From Boswellia sacra (taxonomy: Eukaryota; Streptophyta; Magnoliopsida; Sapindales; Burseraceae), in the NCBI GenBank assembly GCA_013180625.2, contig SNVD02002289.1, positions 682,001 through 746,000 of the forward strand: a DNA stretch of 64,000 nt. The letters are read 5' to 3'. Shown here piece after piece: positions 1-13,083 of this stretch. A program made the position numbers and the translations under genes. A model generated the notes under the pieces. The model ran no database searches. It was not told where the DNA came from and worked only from the letters and a program-made list of their open reading frames with translations. Positions within the stretch are counted from its first letter, which is position 1. Every line of letters starts with the position of its first letter.

Positions 1-1337
1 AAGGTTATTTTTTAAATAATATTTTGGAACAAAAATTTAGTCACAAAAGGTCATGTATTGCGACAAAAATTTCGTCGCAAAATGTTTTATAAAATTATTC
101 GCAAGTAATGATTTTAAAATTGTCTAACCTTTTGCGACAAACTTTTCATCGCAATACAAAACCTTTTGCAACAAAATTTTTATCACAAAATATTATATGA
201 GTTTTTTTTTTGTCTGTATAAGTGTAGAAGGCTATTTTTGTGAAAATTATCTTTTGCGACAAAAAATTTCATCACAAAATATTGTGTATTGCAATGAAAG
301 TATCTTAGCAAAAGGTTTTCTAAAAGAGAATTAGCTAATCTTTCATGGCGACAATTCGTCACAATACATGACATTTTGTGACAAAATATTTGTCGCAAAA
401 TATTTTATGAGATTTATTTTGTCCGTGTAAGTTTAGAAGGCTATTTTTATGGAGATAATGTTTTGTGATAAAATTTTGGTCACAAAATGTCATGTATTGT
501 GATGAAAGTACTGTCGCTAAAGGTTTTCCAAAAGAGAATTGGCTAACCTTTTGTGATGAAAATTTCATCGTAATAGAGGATATTTTGTGACGAAATTTTT
601 TTCGGAACAAATTTTATGAGATTTGTTTTGTCTGTATAAGTATAGAAGGCTGTTTTTGTGGAAATAATTTTTTTGCGACAAAAATTTGATCACAAATGTC
701 ATGTATTGCAACAAAATTTTCGTGGCAAAAGGTTTTCCAAAAGAGAATTGGCTAACCTTTTGCAACGAAATTTTTGTCGCAATACAACACATTTTGTAAC
801 CAAACTTTTGTCGCCAAAAATCATATTTTTTTTGTCCGTATAAGTGTAAGAAGCTATTTTTGTGGAAGTAATCTTTTGCGACAAAAATTTTGTCACAAAA
901 TATCCTCTATTGCGATGAAATTTTGATCACAAATGGTTTTCTAAAATTATCTTCATTAATATGCTTAGAAAATTGGCTAACCTTTCTCGGCAAAAATTTC
1001 ACTGCAATATAAGACCTTTTGTGGTGAAATTTTTGTTGTAAAACATTATATAAATTTTTTTCTTCAAAAAAATTTTGTGACAAAACTTTCATCGCAAATG
1101 TATTCTTATGTCGCTAAAGATCTTCCCTAATAGGACTTGGAATTTTTTTGTGACAAAAATCGAGATTCGTCGCTAAAGATTTTATTTTGAGACAAAAATT
1201 TTCTCGCAGAATATCATTTTCTCAAAATACTAGTTTTTGTGACAAAATAAGAATTTTATCGCAAAAGGTCTTTTTTTGCGATGAATTTGCTTTCGTCGCA
1301 AAAAACTTGGTTGTAAAAAACTTTTTTCCTTATAGTG
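1..1337. mobile_element. CACTA transposon, terminal segment (one end only)
   Basis: The stretch ends at 1328-1337 in CCTTATAGTG. Read on the other strand this is CACTATAAGG followed by an A-run, close to the CACTACAAGAAAAA termini at 27264 and 59556. Inward of it the sequence is packed with palindromic motifs of the type TTTGCGACAAAAATTTTGTCGCAAA. Dense subterminal repeats of this kind are typical of plant CACTA (En/Spm) elements and are known to bind transposase. The other end lies left of the window, so neither the size nor a target duplication can be read; the three bases outside are TCA. No transposase is visible. A satellite bordering an unrelated sequence is the alternative. Confidence 0.6.
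194..1050. repeat. Tandem array, about 208-bp unit, 4-5 copies
   Basis: The landmark TTTTGTC..GTATAAGTGTAGAAGGCTATTTTTGTG recurs near 210, 418, 628 and 834, a spacing of about 207-210 bp. Each unit holds two or three gcgacaaaa/ttttgtcgc palindromes and a copy of AGAGAATTGGCTAACC. Short open frames across it on both strands are low-complexity products of the repeat and are not genes. Confidence 0.75.
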
Positions 1338-3090
1338 TCAGGTTCTTTTACCTTGCCTCTACTTACAAACTTCATTCGCAATATAATACAATATGAAAAG
1401 AGGTAAAAAAACACAAAGTAGAGAAATAGCATAACAAGAAATAAAGTAAAGTACAATAAATACAAACTAATTGAAATTATAAAGTATTCTTGTTTTCTGA
1501 TATGAAGGATCCAAATCAGTAATAACCACATAGCATACTTTCAAGAATATATTATAAAACTAAAAAATATATCTGTAAAGCACTATAACGCTGATAACAT
1601 ATTATAAAAATAGTGTAATAAGTGATAAAGTTATTATATATTATAAGAGGAAGATGGTGATTTTTAATAATTTGAAAAGCTGCATAAGGTGTTAAAGATG
1701 TGGGATCATGAAGTTAGAAAGTAAGAAATTAAGATAAGAAATGAGATAGGATGGAGGGAGGGTAAGAGACAAGGAGTTGTTATAGTGAATGAAAACGTAT
1801 TATGATTGTTTCTTTTTTGTTATGTTACAAACAGAGGTGGGGCATGGTATTTATAAACAATGCCACCGCCTTTTTCACCATCTTAAGCTTTAAGGATAAT
1901 TACAAATTTTCATATTTATCCTTAAAGTAATCATGAATGATAAAAGGGTGAAATATCTAACCTATAATATTTTACAACAACATACATAATAATTAGCATT
2001 AATGAATGGTCAAGAATAACTGTCGAAAACTTTTTTCTAAAATTTTTTTTGGCAATTATCTAATTGTAACAATGAACCTGAAATGGGAATATATTAGTTT
2101 CCAGAAAAGGACTTAAACAATTTCCAGGAAGGTGATTGAAAAAGAGGTGATTACGTAGATTACCAAGCAAAGCTTAGTATTTAACTGTATGATTGGGAAG
2201 TCATTTTCTAATATAAGGAAATAAAATCTACAATATACAAAGATGAATCAACATGGATGTGATATATAGAAAGTTACAAAATGAAATGAAGAAAAAATTA
2301 CTTAGTTGGATACTTAGGGCCTGTTTGATTATGAATTTTATTTTTTTGTTTTTATCCTTTTTGTTTCAAAATGAAAATAGAAGATATATTTTTACGTTTT
2401 TCAAGAGAAAAAATTGATAGAGAATATGTTTGGCTATGTGTATTTTGTGATTTTATTTGAAAATGAATGATAGTTGAAAATTTTAAATATATATTTTTTA
2501 TTTCAAATATTATAAAATTATTAATATATAATATTAAATGAATAAAGTCATTTATACTAAAATTATAAAAATTATTTGAAATAAAAAAGGAAGAAAAATA
2601 GATTATGTAAAATTAAAAAAGTTGGGAGAGGGGAGAAAAAAAAAAGTTGTATTCATTTTCATAGAGAACGGTGCATTATAAGTATTGTACCTTGGTTATG
2701 CTTTTTTTTTTTTTTTTAAAGTAAAAACATGTAAGAATGGTGCATTATAAGTATTGTACCTTGTTGATATTTTAACTATCTTAAAAAATAGATCATATGC
2801 CTTTAAACCATGGACCAAACTTATAATTTTATTTAAGCAATATTTGTGCTAGTAATTTTCATTGTTCGTAATTCCATTTTTCAATACCATGGACACCAAA
2901 CAAAAATCATTAACATTATATATAAGTTGAAAATAGTGTGTCCATTTTCTTCTTTTCTAACATAGATGCAACAATTTATTAACACAAACATGAAGGAAAA
3001 CTTTCTCTGTGAATCAATCCAAGAAAAGAATGTTGGAATTTTTCCATGTTACAGAGATAACTCAAAAGTGATAATTAAACATGCATGCTA
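1338..3090. other. Gene-free AT-rich DNA
   Basis: No coding sequence is recognised. From about 2080 rightwards the DNA is a diverged copy of 13.9-14.45 kb; for example CCATGGACACCAAACA occurs at both places. It therefore belongs to the segmental duplication that produced the two NAC copies. Confidence 0.5.
2670..2763. repeat. 25-bp direct repeat around a poly-T/A tract
   Basis: The 25-mer beginning GGTGCATTATAAGTATTGT occurs at 2670-2694 and again at 2739-2763. The 44 bp between include a run of about 17 T. Replication slippage or a small insertion could explain it. Confidence 0.7.
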
Positions 3091-3386
3091 GCTAGTTCTG
3101 CCGGGACCAAAGGCTAGGAAATGGTTGCCCTAACGAATCAAAAGATTTTTCGAGCTAATCATCAAAGTAATAAGCTGAAAAATCATCAAATAAAGCTTGT
3201 GATTGCTGTTGTTGCTCATGAATCATTTCCAGTTTCATGTCATGCATATAATAGTGTTCATGGAACACATTGTGTCGTAGTAAGGGTTGTGATTGTAGTT
3301 GTTCCTCACCAACAGCTGCGGAGTGTTGCTTTTGCATTAAAGTAATACCTCTTGTTGTTTGATAAAGCTATGCTACCCTCCCCTAT

Positions 3387-6300
3387 TGTCACACCCCGCA
3401 TCCAATATAGTAATACTGCAGTGGATAAGAGTTTGTCAAGGGAACACAGTCGTCACTATGCCGAAATCCTCCCATAATCTTTAGCTGATCAATTACCTGA
3501 GGTACACAACCGATTAGTGAGTATGAAACTCAGTAAGCAGCTAGAATTATAAAAATAGGTGTAACACTCAAAATAAAACAATTAATGGCGATAACCATTT
3601 CAGAATATGACTACTATTTAATACTTATTCCATAAATCACCTGTTACTGTTTATTTCTTGGTATACAAGCCACCAGTGTCCTACTAAGAAAGTCATAAAA
3701 TTTATTTCACTGTTCAAGGATCACGCCTCTGTGCCAGGGAACTGGCACGATGGTGCCAAGTTTTTGATTTTCAATCCGTTGTAAATTTCAGTTCTGCGCT
3801 CTTGCACTAAAGGAGAGGCACGCATGCGCCAACCCTCTGTTCTCTCTTACCTGAATCGGTGCAATTGGCGTTCCAATGCGTAAAGTATGGCACAGCAATG
3901 CCATTTCTTTGTCTATACCTCTTTAGGTCGGTAAGATGTGCTCCTGCACCATTTAATGGTGCTCATGCACCAAACTTGTATCATTGGCCAATTTCCTAGA
4001 CCAATTACTCACTTATCCCATCACATTTCTAATTCTATAAATACTTGTCTATGGATAATCAAACATGGCTTTTCCATGTCAAAGCTCATCACATACACCC
4101 GTTTACATACACTTCTCATTTACAAATAAACTTTTCACAAGTCTATCACATCCTCATGTGCTCCTATAAACACATAAATCATTCACACATGAGTTTCCAC
4201 AAGCTAGCTACATTGTTTATATGGATATCCATTTCATATAATTTCAGAAGCTTCCACAGTACAGTCACAGATACTTAGGAACAGTGCTCTCTAATCCAGG
4301 TAGGACTTTTCATTTCACAGTCAGTTTCCATATGTAGGCCTACCCATGAATCAGCTCAAGGCTAGTCTGACAATCCGGGTGATACCGGGCCCATGCTACC
4401 GAATCTCGTCTAGAGAAACACATGGTCCAGACCTCCCCTCAAGCTATGGGGATACAGAACAGTACAAATACACTCAGAGGCTTACCCATGAAATAGCTCA
4501 AGGCTAGTCTGACAATCCGGGTGATACCGGGCCCATGCTACCGAATCTCATCTAGAGAAACACATGGTCCAGACCTCCCCTCAAGCCATGGGAGTACGTA
4601 ACAGTACAGATACATTCAAATGCCTACACTTGAAATAGCTCGAGGCTAGTCTGACAATCCGGGTGATACCGGGCCCATGCTGCCGAATCCCATGTAGGGA
4701 AACACATGGTCCAGACCTCCCCTCAAGCTATGAGAGCCAAGTATCCTAAGTTGTGGCATGCCACTCACATATCAGTTTTCACATTCAGTCATATAAGTGA
4801 AGCTCTACATGAAGCTTTCACTCACATATCACATTTCAATCACATAAATGAAGCTCTATGTCAAGCTTCCAATCAAATCTCTACTTATCACAATTCATTT
4901 ATCATAATGCTAGCATTTAACGGTATCACATTTCACATTCGATATTCAAGATATTCCCATGGGCTTGGCATGTAATTTCAAATTCATAACACATCACACG
5001 GTGATGCATGCTTCACACATTACGATATTGCAGTTCACTATCATAATTGAGGTTCTACGTAGGCTTCTCATTAATCACATATACATTCATAAACACAATA
5101 AGCCTACATATCTCCCATACACTTATGGATGTGCACAATCCACACATTGGCATCATTTCTGTACATATAGAACCCCATTGAATTCTTTATTAGTGCCAAC
5201 CCTTCCATTACTCTTCGATGTATTTCAATCACATCGTTGCATAACTATGACCATGTATAACTGATCTCATTTATTTTTCACTCATACATATTCATGGCAT
5301 TCCAATACACATGGTTTTTCATAGACATTCATTTGTCATGCCATCTCCCATGAGGAATTAGTATCCTAGAACGGTTGGCATGTATTTCATTCTTCATGTA
5401 CACACGTCGTTCCATTAGCAATGTTATTCAAGCCATATCACAACAGATTCACATATATGAGGGCACATTCACATTTCTATATCTCACACACATAGAATTA
5501 ACAGTAACATGCAACTCACATACACATCAAAGTGTGTGAAATCACATATTTTATAAATCACTATAAACCCCGATCATATTATTTTCCATATCAAGGTCCA
5601 TGTATTCATGGCCCCATCCACATTCCATCAACACATTTCACATATGTTCACAAACACAATCATTAAATACATTTAATTAAAAGTTAATATCTGTTGTGTC
5701 CTTAGAAGGGTCTAGTTACTTACCTGATGAGCCTTGCCTCTTAATTTTGTTGTCCTGTATTTCTTGACAAGCGGTAAAGTTCATCTCTTCTTCTTCTCCT
5801 TCCTCTCTGGTAACCATTGCCATAGTCATGACACACTGATCAGTGTCCATTTAAAAATCATTAAACCCCTTATAGGTTAACAGCAATTCAACCAATCATT
5901 TACTAAGCAATATCACCCACACACATTGATAGGGTGATAAAAATAAAAGGTCAATTATTCCCAATCCTCACCAAACTTCATGGGACTCAAGTAGACACAT
6001 GTATTATATCCCATGAATTTTATTGAGTAAAAAAATAAGGCCATAGTCCACATAGAAACCCTGAATCTTGCTTATCCAAATAATCTGTCTCCAGGCCTCT
6101 CAACTGAGCAGTATCACTTTAAAGAATTTTATAAAATTCATTCTTAATCAAATAGCTACCAAACTTTGCAGTCTAAAACTAGACACATATAACTGTCATT
6201 TGACCAAAAAGCATAATTTTCTATAGTGTCTAAGTCAGCCAAAAGTAATTTAACATGTCTATTCTATTTTGACAGTTAAAATTTCCAGCTTTACAACCTC

Positions 6301-7168
6301 AACTTTGAAAAATCATATAAATTCATACAAAGCTCCAAAGGCCATAAAATTTTCCAGTTCAATAGAAAACATACCTAAGGAATTGTATATCAAAAACCAG
6401 AAATTTTCATGCGGAATTGGTCCCTCAAATGAAAACCGTTTCCCATACTCTGTTTCAAAACAGGGGATATCTAAATTCGGTGCAGCAGCTTTGAAAAATC
6501 ACCATAAATTGCTCACTTCGAATTTTTGAGTGATTCAAAATGCTATAAACTCTCAATGTGTCTAGTTTCACATATAAAAATTTCAGAACCAAATTATATT
6601 CCTATAATTTTAGAGGTAATTCGTACTCCCTACTGCTCAGTTTGACTGTCCTGCAGAATTCTGACCCAATCATCATATATGGCCTTCCTATGTCATCCAA
6701 TCTATTAGAATCATGTATAACCCACCAAATTTGTGATTTCATCATACCTAACTGCATACATCACATGAACATACCATAGACCATATTTTAATCTAACATT
6801 CCTTCACAAAATTTAGTAACTAAGCATGAGAAGTTGAAGGAGAGAAAAGATTTATACCTTGAATTCCTCCTAATTTCCTTTGATTCCTCAAAATTCAAGA
6901 AAGCAAATTGATAGAAAGAGAGAGGGCTGGAAACGTTTATGTAGAGACAAGAAAGAGAAAGAAAATTTTCTAGAGTTGTCCATGCTTATATAGATAAAGT
7001 TTGAGGTGAAATTTCAGGTTAGCCCTTGTACTTATTAACATCTTTCAATTTTATCCTCCAAGATTACTTATTAACATATATATCATTTAGGCACATATAT
7101 GCATAAATAAACACACACTTTGAGGCATATAAAGGCATATTTATTCATAAAATTTTTGAGGTGTTACA
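3387..7168 (-). mobile_element. Solo LTR, 3.78 kb
   Basis: The element starts TGTCACACC and ends GGTGTTACA, giving TG...CA ends, and is flanked by a perfect 5-bp duplication CCTAT (3382-3386 and 7169-7173). That is diagnostic of LTR-retrotransposon integration. Orientation is minus: TGTAACACCTC begins at 7168 and a TATA-like CTATATAAG lies about 170 bp inside. No gag-pol, primer site or second LTR is seen, so it is best read as a solo LTR of a long-LTR family, probably Ty3-like. It landed at the intron 1/exon 2 boundary of NAC copy A. Confidence 0.75.
4335..4760. repeat. 141-bp tandem repeat, three copies, inside the solo LTR
   Basis: The core GGCTAGTCTGACAATCCGGG starts near 4360, 4502 and 4644. 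Each copy continues through a ccgggcccatgct stretch to an acacatggtccagacctccc stretch. The units are GC-richer than the rest of the LTR and nearly identical, suggesting recent tandem expansion. Confidence 0.85.
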
Positions 7169-7406
7169 CCTATCAAGAAAACTTCACAAAATAAGTTCAA
7201 GATACATAAAAAATATCAAAAATTTCGTTCGAGTAGTAATTGGATTGCTATACGAGTGTAAATATAAAATCCTTTAATTGATCCTTCTCTTACATTAGTA
7301 GGCCTCACATGTGCTAATTTTTTTTCTACTTAACATAATTCAAACCAACAAAACAATAAGGGAAAAAGATATTGTAGGCCTTTATAATGCTTAATATATA
7401 TTTACA

Positions 7407-8081
7407 TTGTGAAGAAGAGCAACACACACTCACAAGAGACCTAATGCGGAATTAGTCTAGGAGAATTAGCACACAACCAAGCAGAATAAAACAAAGTAAG
7501 AACACAAGGACACAAGAATTTATATTGGTTCAAACCACAATATGTGATCCTATGTCCAGTTGCTGGTGATGATCAATCCACTATGGTAAAAAAAAAAAAA
7601 AGAAATACAAGAGTTTTATAGGGACAACTAGAAGAAATTCAGTTTCTTTCTCTCCAAGAAATTCCCAATCTCTCTAAACCCTAACTCTCTTTCTTTTTTC
7701 TCTTTTCGTTGCACTCTCGGATATATTTTACATAGAAAGACACGTCTCTTATTTATAGTCTAAGGCTTATAGGCCAATTTATTAAGTGACAAGTAATCCT
7801 GATTGTGCCAAGAAACAGACCTGCGCTCCTACGCCATTGAACTCGCGCTCCTGTATGAACTCTCTGCCTAGATGTATCTGCAAACCCAGAATTGGCACTC
7901 CTATGCAAGACCATTTGCGTTCGTGTGCCAATGTTGCACTTCTGTGCAACCCTCCTTGCACGACGGTGCCAAGTCACTGTCTTCGCATGTCTGACACTGT
8001 ATCATCTAGCGCTTCGGTGCTACTCAAGGTGCATGCCTATGCAACTTCTCTATTTGCACTACACAAGTTGAGCCACATACT
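7407..8081 (-). mobile_element. LTR-like insertion, 675 bp
   Basis: Copy B of the NAC intron lacks this block. It is flanked by TTACA at 7402-7406 and 8082-8086. On the minus strand it contains a TATA-like CTATAAATAAG and later AATATAAATTCTTGTGTCC, followed by a CTTCACAA end, resembling a Ty1-copia solo LTR. The boundaries do not read as exact TG...CA, so the class is tentative. The frame at 7786-8160 on the plus strand has no recognisable product. Confidence 0.5.
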
Positions 8082-8899
8082 TTACAATTTATATATAATA
8101 TATATCTCCAATTTCGCAAGCAAATTGAGAAGAAATCAATTTATTATATATAAAAATTAAACAGAAAGAACAAGAATTACATGACTAAAGTTATGAAGAA
8201 ATAAATGAGAAAGATTAATTAATTAATATTGCAAACCAACTAAAAACAATAATTGCAGGCCTTTATAACATATGCTATGATTTGTATATTATATATGTCC
8301 TCAAGATGTCAAACAAAGTGAGAGGTAATTCATATATTATCTATTAACATTAAAGAGAAAGAAAGAAGAAATATAAAACTACAAGTTGAGAAGAAATAAA
8401 TGGAAAAGATTAATTAATCTATGAAATCAATAAGAAAGCTTAACACACATTCAAGATCTTGTGGATCAAGCTCATAAACGTTTCTTTGAAACAATGAAAT
8501 TGTCATGGAGAGGCATTTCTTCCCCATGTACTTTCCTTCCAAGTATTTGGATGAGCTCCTCATCGGTTGGATTGAACCTGAACCCTGTTGGCATCATCGT
8601 CCAATTGTCCAAATTTTGTGACAAATGCCCTTTTGCCTTGCTAGTGCATAGACATCCTTATAGAGAGCTCTAGGTTGGACCGACCATGACAATTAGCATA
8701 TTTTTTCATTCAGTTCCAAGAATGTCATTATCCTTTGGTTGCTTTTCATATCATGATATTAATATCATGGACTGACCATGACGATTAGCATTTTTGCTTT
8801 AGTTGCCTATAAAGTTGTGCTTGATAGACATACGATGCTTCGCTGAAGCCAGGTTGCATTTGGGGAGAAGACTTCAACAACTAGTTCCAAATCTCTAAG

Positions 8900-10630
8900 A
8901 CTTTCACATGGCGTAAGTAGCACCATTAATCTTTGTTTTATTTTTAAAAAGTCAAAATGTGGATCTATTTAAGCTTTCTTTTAATGACTAAAGTTCTCTC
9001 TTTTAAATTTCTACTTAAAATAATCAATTGTTTATTTTAATATCAAACTTTGATGTCTTAAGTAGCTTTCTTTTCCGATAATCAGTCATATTGGAAATTC
9101 TATCTCTTGTTAAAGTTGGAATATTGCATCTAAACCCGTTATGAAACACAAAATTTCAACAAGAATCGATTTGTATATATTATAAAAGCTAAAATAAAAT
9201 AAACGTATCCTATTTAGGGAAAAGCTATATAGTTATTATTCTGATTTTCCATTAATGAAGATAAAACAAAAGAGACATGTTAGGGAGAAAGAGGAATTTT
9301 ATAGGGAAAGGAATAGGTGAGGTGGGAATTTTTTTCTTTTGAAAAACAGAAAACAAAAGTTAAAAGGTTTTTGAGTTTTAGCAAGATCCTTTTTTTTTTT
9401 CCTTTTGTTTTTTGGTCATCCAACCAAGGTCATTGTTCATATGTCAATTTTCCCTCAATTCTCCAAATGCGAAGCCGAATATTAACAAATCAACCTATCA
9501 CTTGACATGCATTTAACATCACTCAATAACTAGATAGTTTGCAAGATACTTATCTAGTTGTCTAGCAGTACTTGATATATGTTCAATAGAGTGTCAAACT
9601 GTGTCGAGTATGTTTACTCAACAGGTATGTTCACTTTTTCTTTAATCCTCCGAACAAAATTTGTAATACACATGTCCATTCAATTGTTTTAATTGTTTTT
9701 TTTTAGGTCATGTCAAAAGAATTAATATAACATTTAAATCATGCGTTAAAAATATGAACCTTTTCTATTACATGTTTTAACCAATACCACACTTCATCAC
9801 TTTCCAATAAATTCTAGGACCTACATGTTATTTTCCCTAAACTTAAAACCCATTATGTCCAATAGATATAATTGCCTGCATGCTTAGTGTGTCAATTTCA
9901 TGATACAATTTTACTTCGTTCGTCATGGCATGTAAGATAAATTTTGTTCTCATTGACGAGTAAAAGTCACGTGTTTCATGTAACATCAAAAATGTTCTAA
10001 TTAATTGTCAAACAACTCTTCTTTTTTATTAGTGCAATGGCTAACTATTACAATATCGCTTTCAAATGATATAACCATAAATTGCACCAACTGAATCTAA
10101 ACAAAATTTACACATTTGATTCTGATTTAAGTGATAATTAATGTAATTAACTTTTTTTTCCTTAATTTTTTTAGTGAAGCTAGTGTAGTTACGACGCCTT
10201 TCACAGTGCTATAATGCCTCCGTTGCGTAACACATCATCAAACTTAATTTGGCCGCGTCCAGCGCTTAAAATTATCCTTTATTACTTACTTGTAGGTTTC
10301 ATTAGCACCACCCTTTCACAATTCAAAATAGGCATTAAATTTGTGTTAGAGTTCTCGTTGTGCTGATACCGTATATAAAATATAAAGAGATGAAATAGCA
10401 ATTAGAGAAAGAAAAGAAATACTTAGAAGCTTTTCATTCAATTCTAATGATCCATTTAATATACAGTTCCATTGGAAAGCCTATTTATCAAACATGTTGA
10501 AAGCCCCTATAAACTAAAATTTGAGGTTTGTCATTACCATATATAACAAATGAAATATAGTTATAAATTTTAAAAGTTATTTTAAAAAAATTTATAACAA
10601 AAATATATTTAAATAATTAAAATTTTAATT

Positions 10631-10671
<41 letters not shown>

Positions 10672-11680
10672 CACAAATCCTTTTATGGATCATAATTATT
10701 CATTTTTTTCTTTATATCAAACAAAAGCAAGTTCTACAAAACTTTTTTTAAATTAATTCTTGTTATAGTATAGTAAAACATCAATAAATTAATACTTTTA
10801 GGAGTATAAAAAATTATTACTTTATCAATGTAATAAATAATTTATTAATTTATAGATAAATAAATAATTATTAATTTAAGAAAATTTTTATTTTTAATCA
10901 TATGTAATTAATTTTTTTAATCAAGATTCACATTTGTATTATAAATAAAAAGAAAATAGATCATTGTGGTCAAAAGTTAATGAATTACATTAGGTCATTT
11001 CTATTCTATGCTATAGAAATGTAACTAATGTTGAGCACCTTATTTATCTTAGGGAAAATGATGTAGGGTTAGAATAGTCTATTAACGAAAAGATTATTAA
11101 AGGAGTAATAGATATGTCAACTGGTAATGATCATGATTCAGATGATAGTTATGTTTGATCAAATGTTTTCTGGAATGAGTAATGTTTTATCAAATGTTTG
11201 GGCAAAGTAGAAGAAGGATGCTGCTGAGAAAGATAGAAAAGGAGAATTTTGCACATAATAAAATATTTGGCTTGCATTACTTTCTTTTTTCTAAAAAAAT
11301 AAAAATAGATTATAACTATATGATGTGTTTCTTTTTAATAATGTTACACCTATTACTCATTTACAACTAATTGTCTTTTACAACTTAAGTTAGACAACAT
11401 ATTAGTAGATAGATAATTACAATGTCATGTAATTTAACCTCCTTCATTTATTTTAATCTTTTACTTATCTAATGACATTTTTAGTAACTCAAGCTGTCCT
11501 ATGTTAGGCAAAATATTAGTAGATGGATAATTACAATGTCAAATATTAGTAGATGAAAAATTATAATGTCATGTGATTTAACCTTTTTCATTTATTTCTA
11601 TTTTTTACTCAGTAAATGATATTTTGCAAGAGTTATTTATTGCCTTATTCTTACGAAAAGACGTGTTGAAAAAGGTTGAA
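8900..11680. other. Gene-free AT-rich DNA
   Basis: No gene is recognised. It contains a (TA)n then (CA)n microsatellite at about 10636-10674. A short repeated segment (attagtagatngataattacaatgtca) occurs near 11400, 11514 and 11545. Confidence 0.5.
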
Positions 11681-11689
11681 AGTTTGGGA

Positions 11690-12060
11690 TCCAAAAGCGA
11701 TAGTGGTTACTGGCGAAGGATTCCAAATGTGACCCTCTCGCGTTTACGGTTGTTTTCTAGATTGAAGTAGCCTTTTGTTGCCCTACCAAACGAAAGAAGT
11801 CACTATCAAACAGCTCGCTCTACTGAAGTACCAAAGGTGCGCTCTGCGGATGAGCCAAAACATTTACCTTAGTAGAAGTGCTCCTCCGTACCCTGCAATT
11901 TATGGATACTAAGGAAGGCTATCGAGGTAGCTTGCTTTCTCTTCTGTTGTTCTGTTCGTAGGCGGCTCTTTGTTCGACCAGAAAGTACTTGGTTAAACTC
12001 CCACTTGAGGTTTGGAACCCTAGAAAAGGGGCCATTCCTTTCAATTAATTATTTAAGTGT
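11690..12060. other. Possible nuclear copy of mitochondrial DNA (NUMT)
   Basis: About 370 bp of markedly higher GC content than either flank. It has no frame and no repeat structure, and contains stretches such as GAAAGAAGTCACTATC and CGTAGGCGGCTCTTTG that resemble plant mitochondrial intergenic DNA. The assignment is by style and from memory. Edges are set where base composition changes, and no target duplication is seen. Confidence 0.4.
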
Positions 12061-13083
12061 CATGACGTGAGAGATGAAGTCAGCTAGCTAGTCAAATGCT
12101 AAGTCAGAGGTTAGTTGCATATTTCATTCTCTTGTTCTATAATGCGCTATTATTGCAACGCAAAGTACATGTGATTAAATTCTTTATACAGTAGAATGAA
12201 ATGATTTCTCACATGGAATTCTCTAAATTTCATTATCTATATGTACAACGATCAACATGAAATGGTTCTTTACGGAAACTCTTTATGATTCCCACTTTAA
12301 TCATTTAATTCAATACTCAAAAATCCTTTTCAGATGACGCTCCCTTGGTGCAAGGCCGAACAAAGACACACCTCATAATCTGAAATCAAGGCATCATGAA
12401 GCTGAGAGGTTCCAAGTTTTCAAATAAAAAAGCTAATCGAATGGAGTGTTGAGTAACCTTTTTATAATCCAAGATCTCTATTATTGACCATCTGTGTGGG
12501 AGCCAACACAAGCATCGAGTAGCTCGCCGTTAGTGGCTAAAAATCTCAGTTTGACTAGTTTGATCAATGAAATTTAACTTTTTAAATCCTAATAACTGTA
12601 CTTTTTGAAAAGCTTTCAGTCCATCATTCAAATACTTATCTATCATTCAAATATCAGTAAGCAATAATGCCGGATTAATAGATTAATTACATAATATTTA
12701 CTTCACCGCAAACAAGTAAAACTTATACAGCCAACACATGCATTATATTATGTACAGGCATACAAACAGCAATAATCAAACTAAGAGTGTAATGACAAAT
12801 CAAATTTCTTAAGACAACCTGTAAAATGTTAACACAGAAATATTCGTATCAACTTTTCAATATTGAATATAATTTCAGCTAGCATTATATATAGCGCAAA
12901 ATTATTATTGCAAAAAGTCTAATCAAGAAAAACATGAAGCCAGTACGGAATTAAAGTACCAATTTGTGAACGGGCTAAAATGAAAAAAATGCATGCACCA
13001 AAGAAAACAAACACCAAATACCGGAAAAGTGCCACCACACAAGATTTGAGGAGCCATCAGTGCTGACCTTAATCCATCCAAGA

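Larger units (their letters stand above)
3092..8597 (-). pseudogene. NAC transcription factor pseudogene (copy A)
   Basis: Relic of a NAC-domain gene paralogous to the intact copy at 14456-15889. Exon 1 (8597-8449) begins MMPTGFRFNPTDEELIQIL, the NAC subdomain A. It carries an extra base relative to copy B near 8480, which leads to a stop before the splice donor. In the distal part (3379-3092) only about 48 nt of exon 2 (GSIALSNNKRYY) remain. They run straight into exon-3 sequence homologous to the copy B C-terminus (DDFSAYYF), so the DNA-binding core is deleted. A short ATTAC-like match at the two deletion ends suggests microhomology joining. Intron 1 holds two retroelement insertions, one of them right at the exon-2 acceptor. 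It cannot make a DNA-binding NAC protein. Confidence 0.8.
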
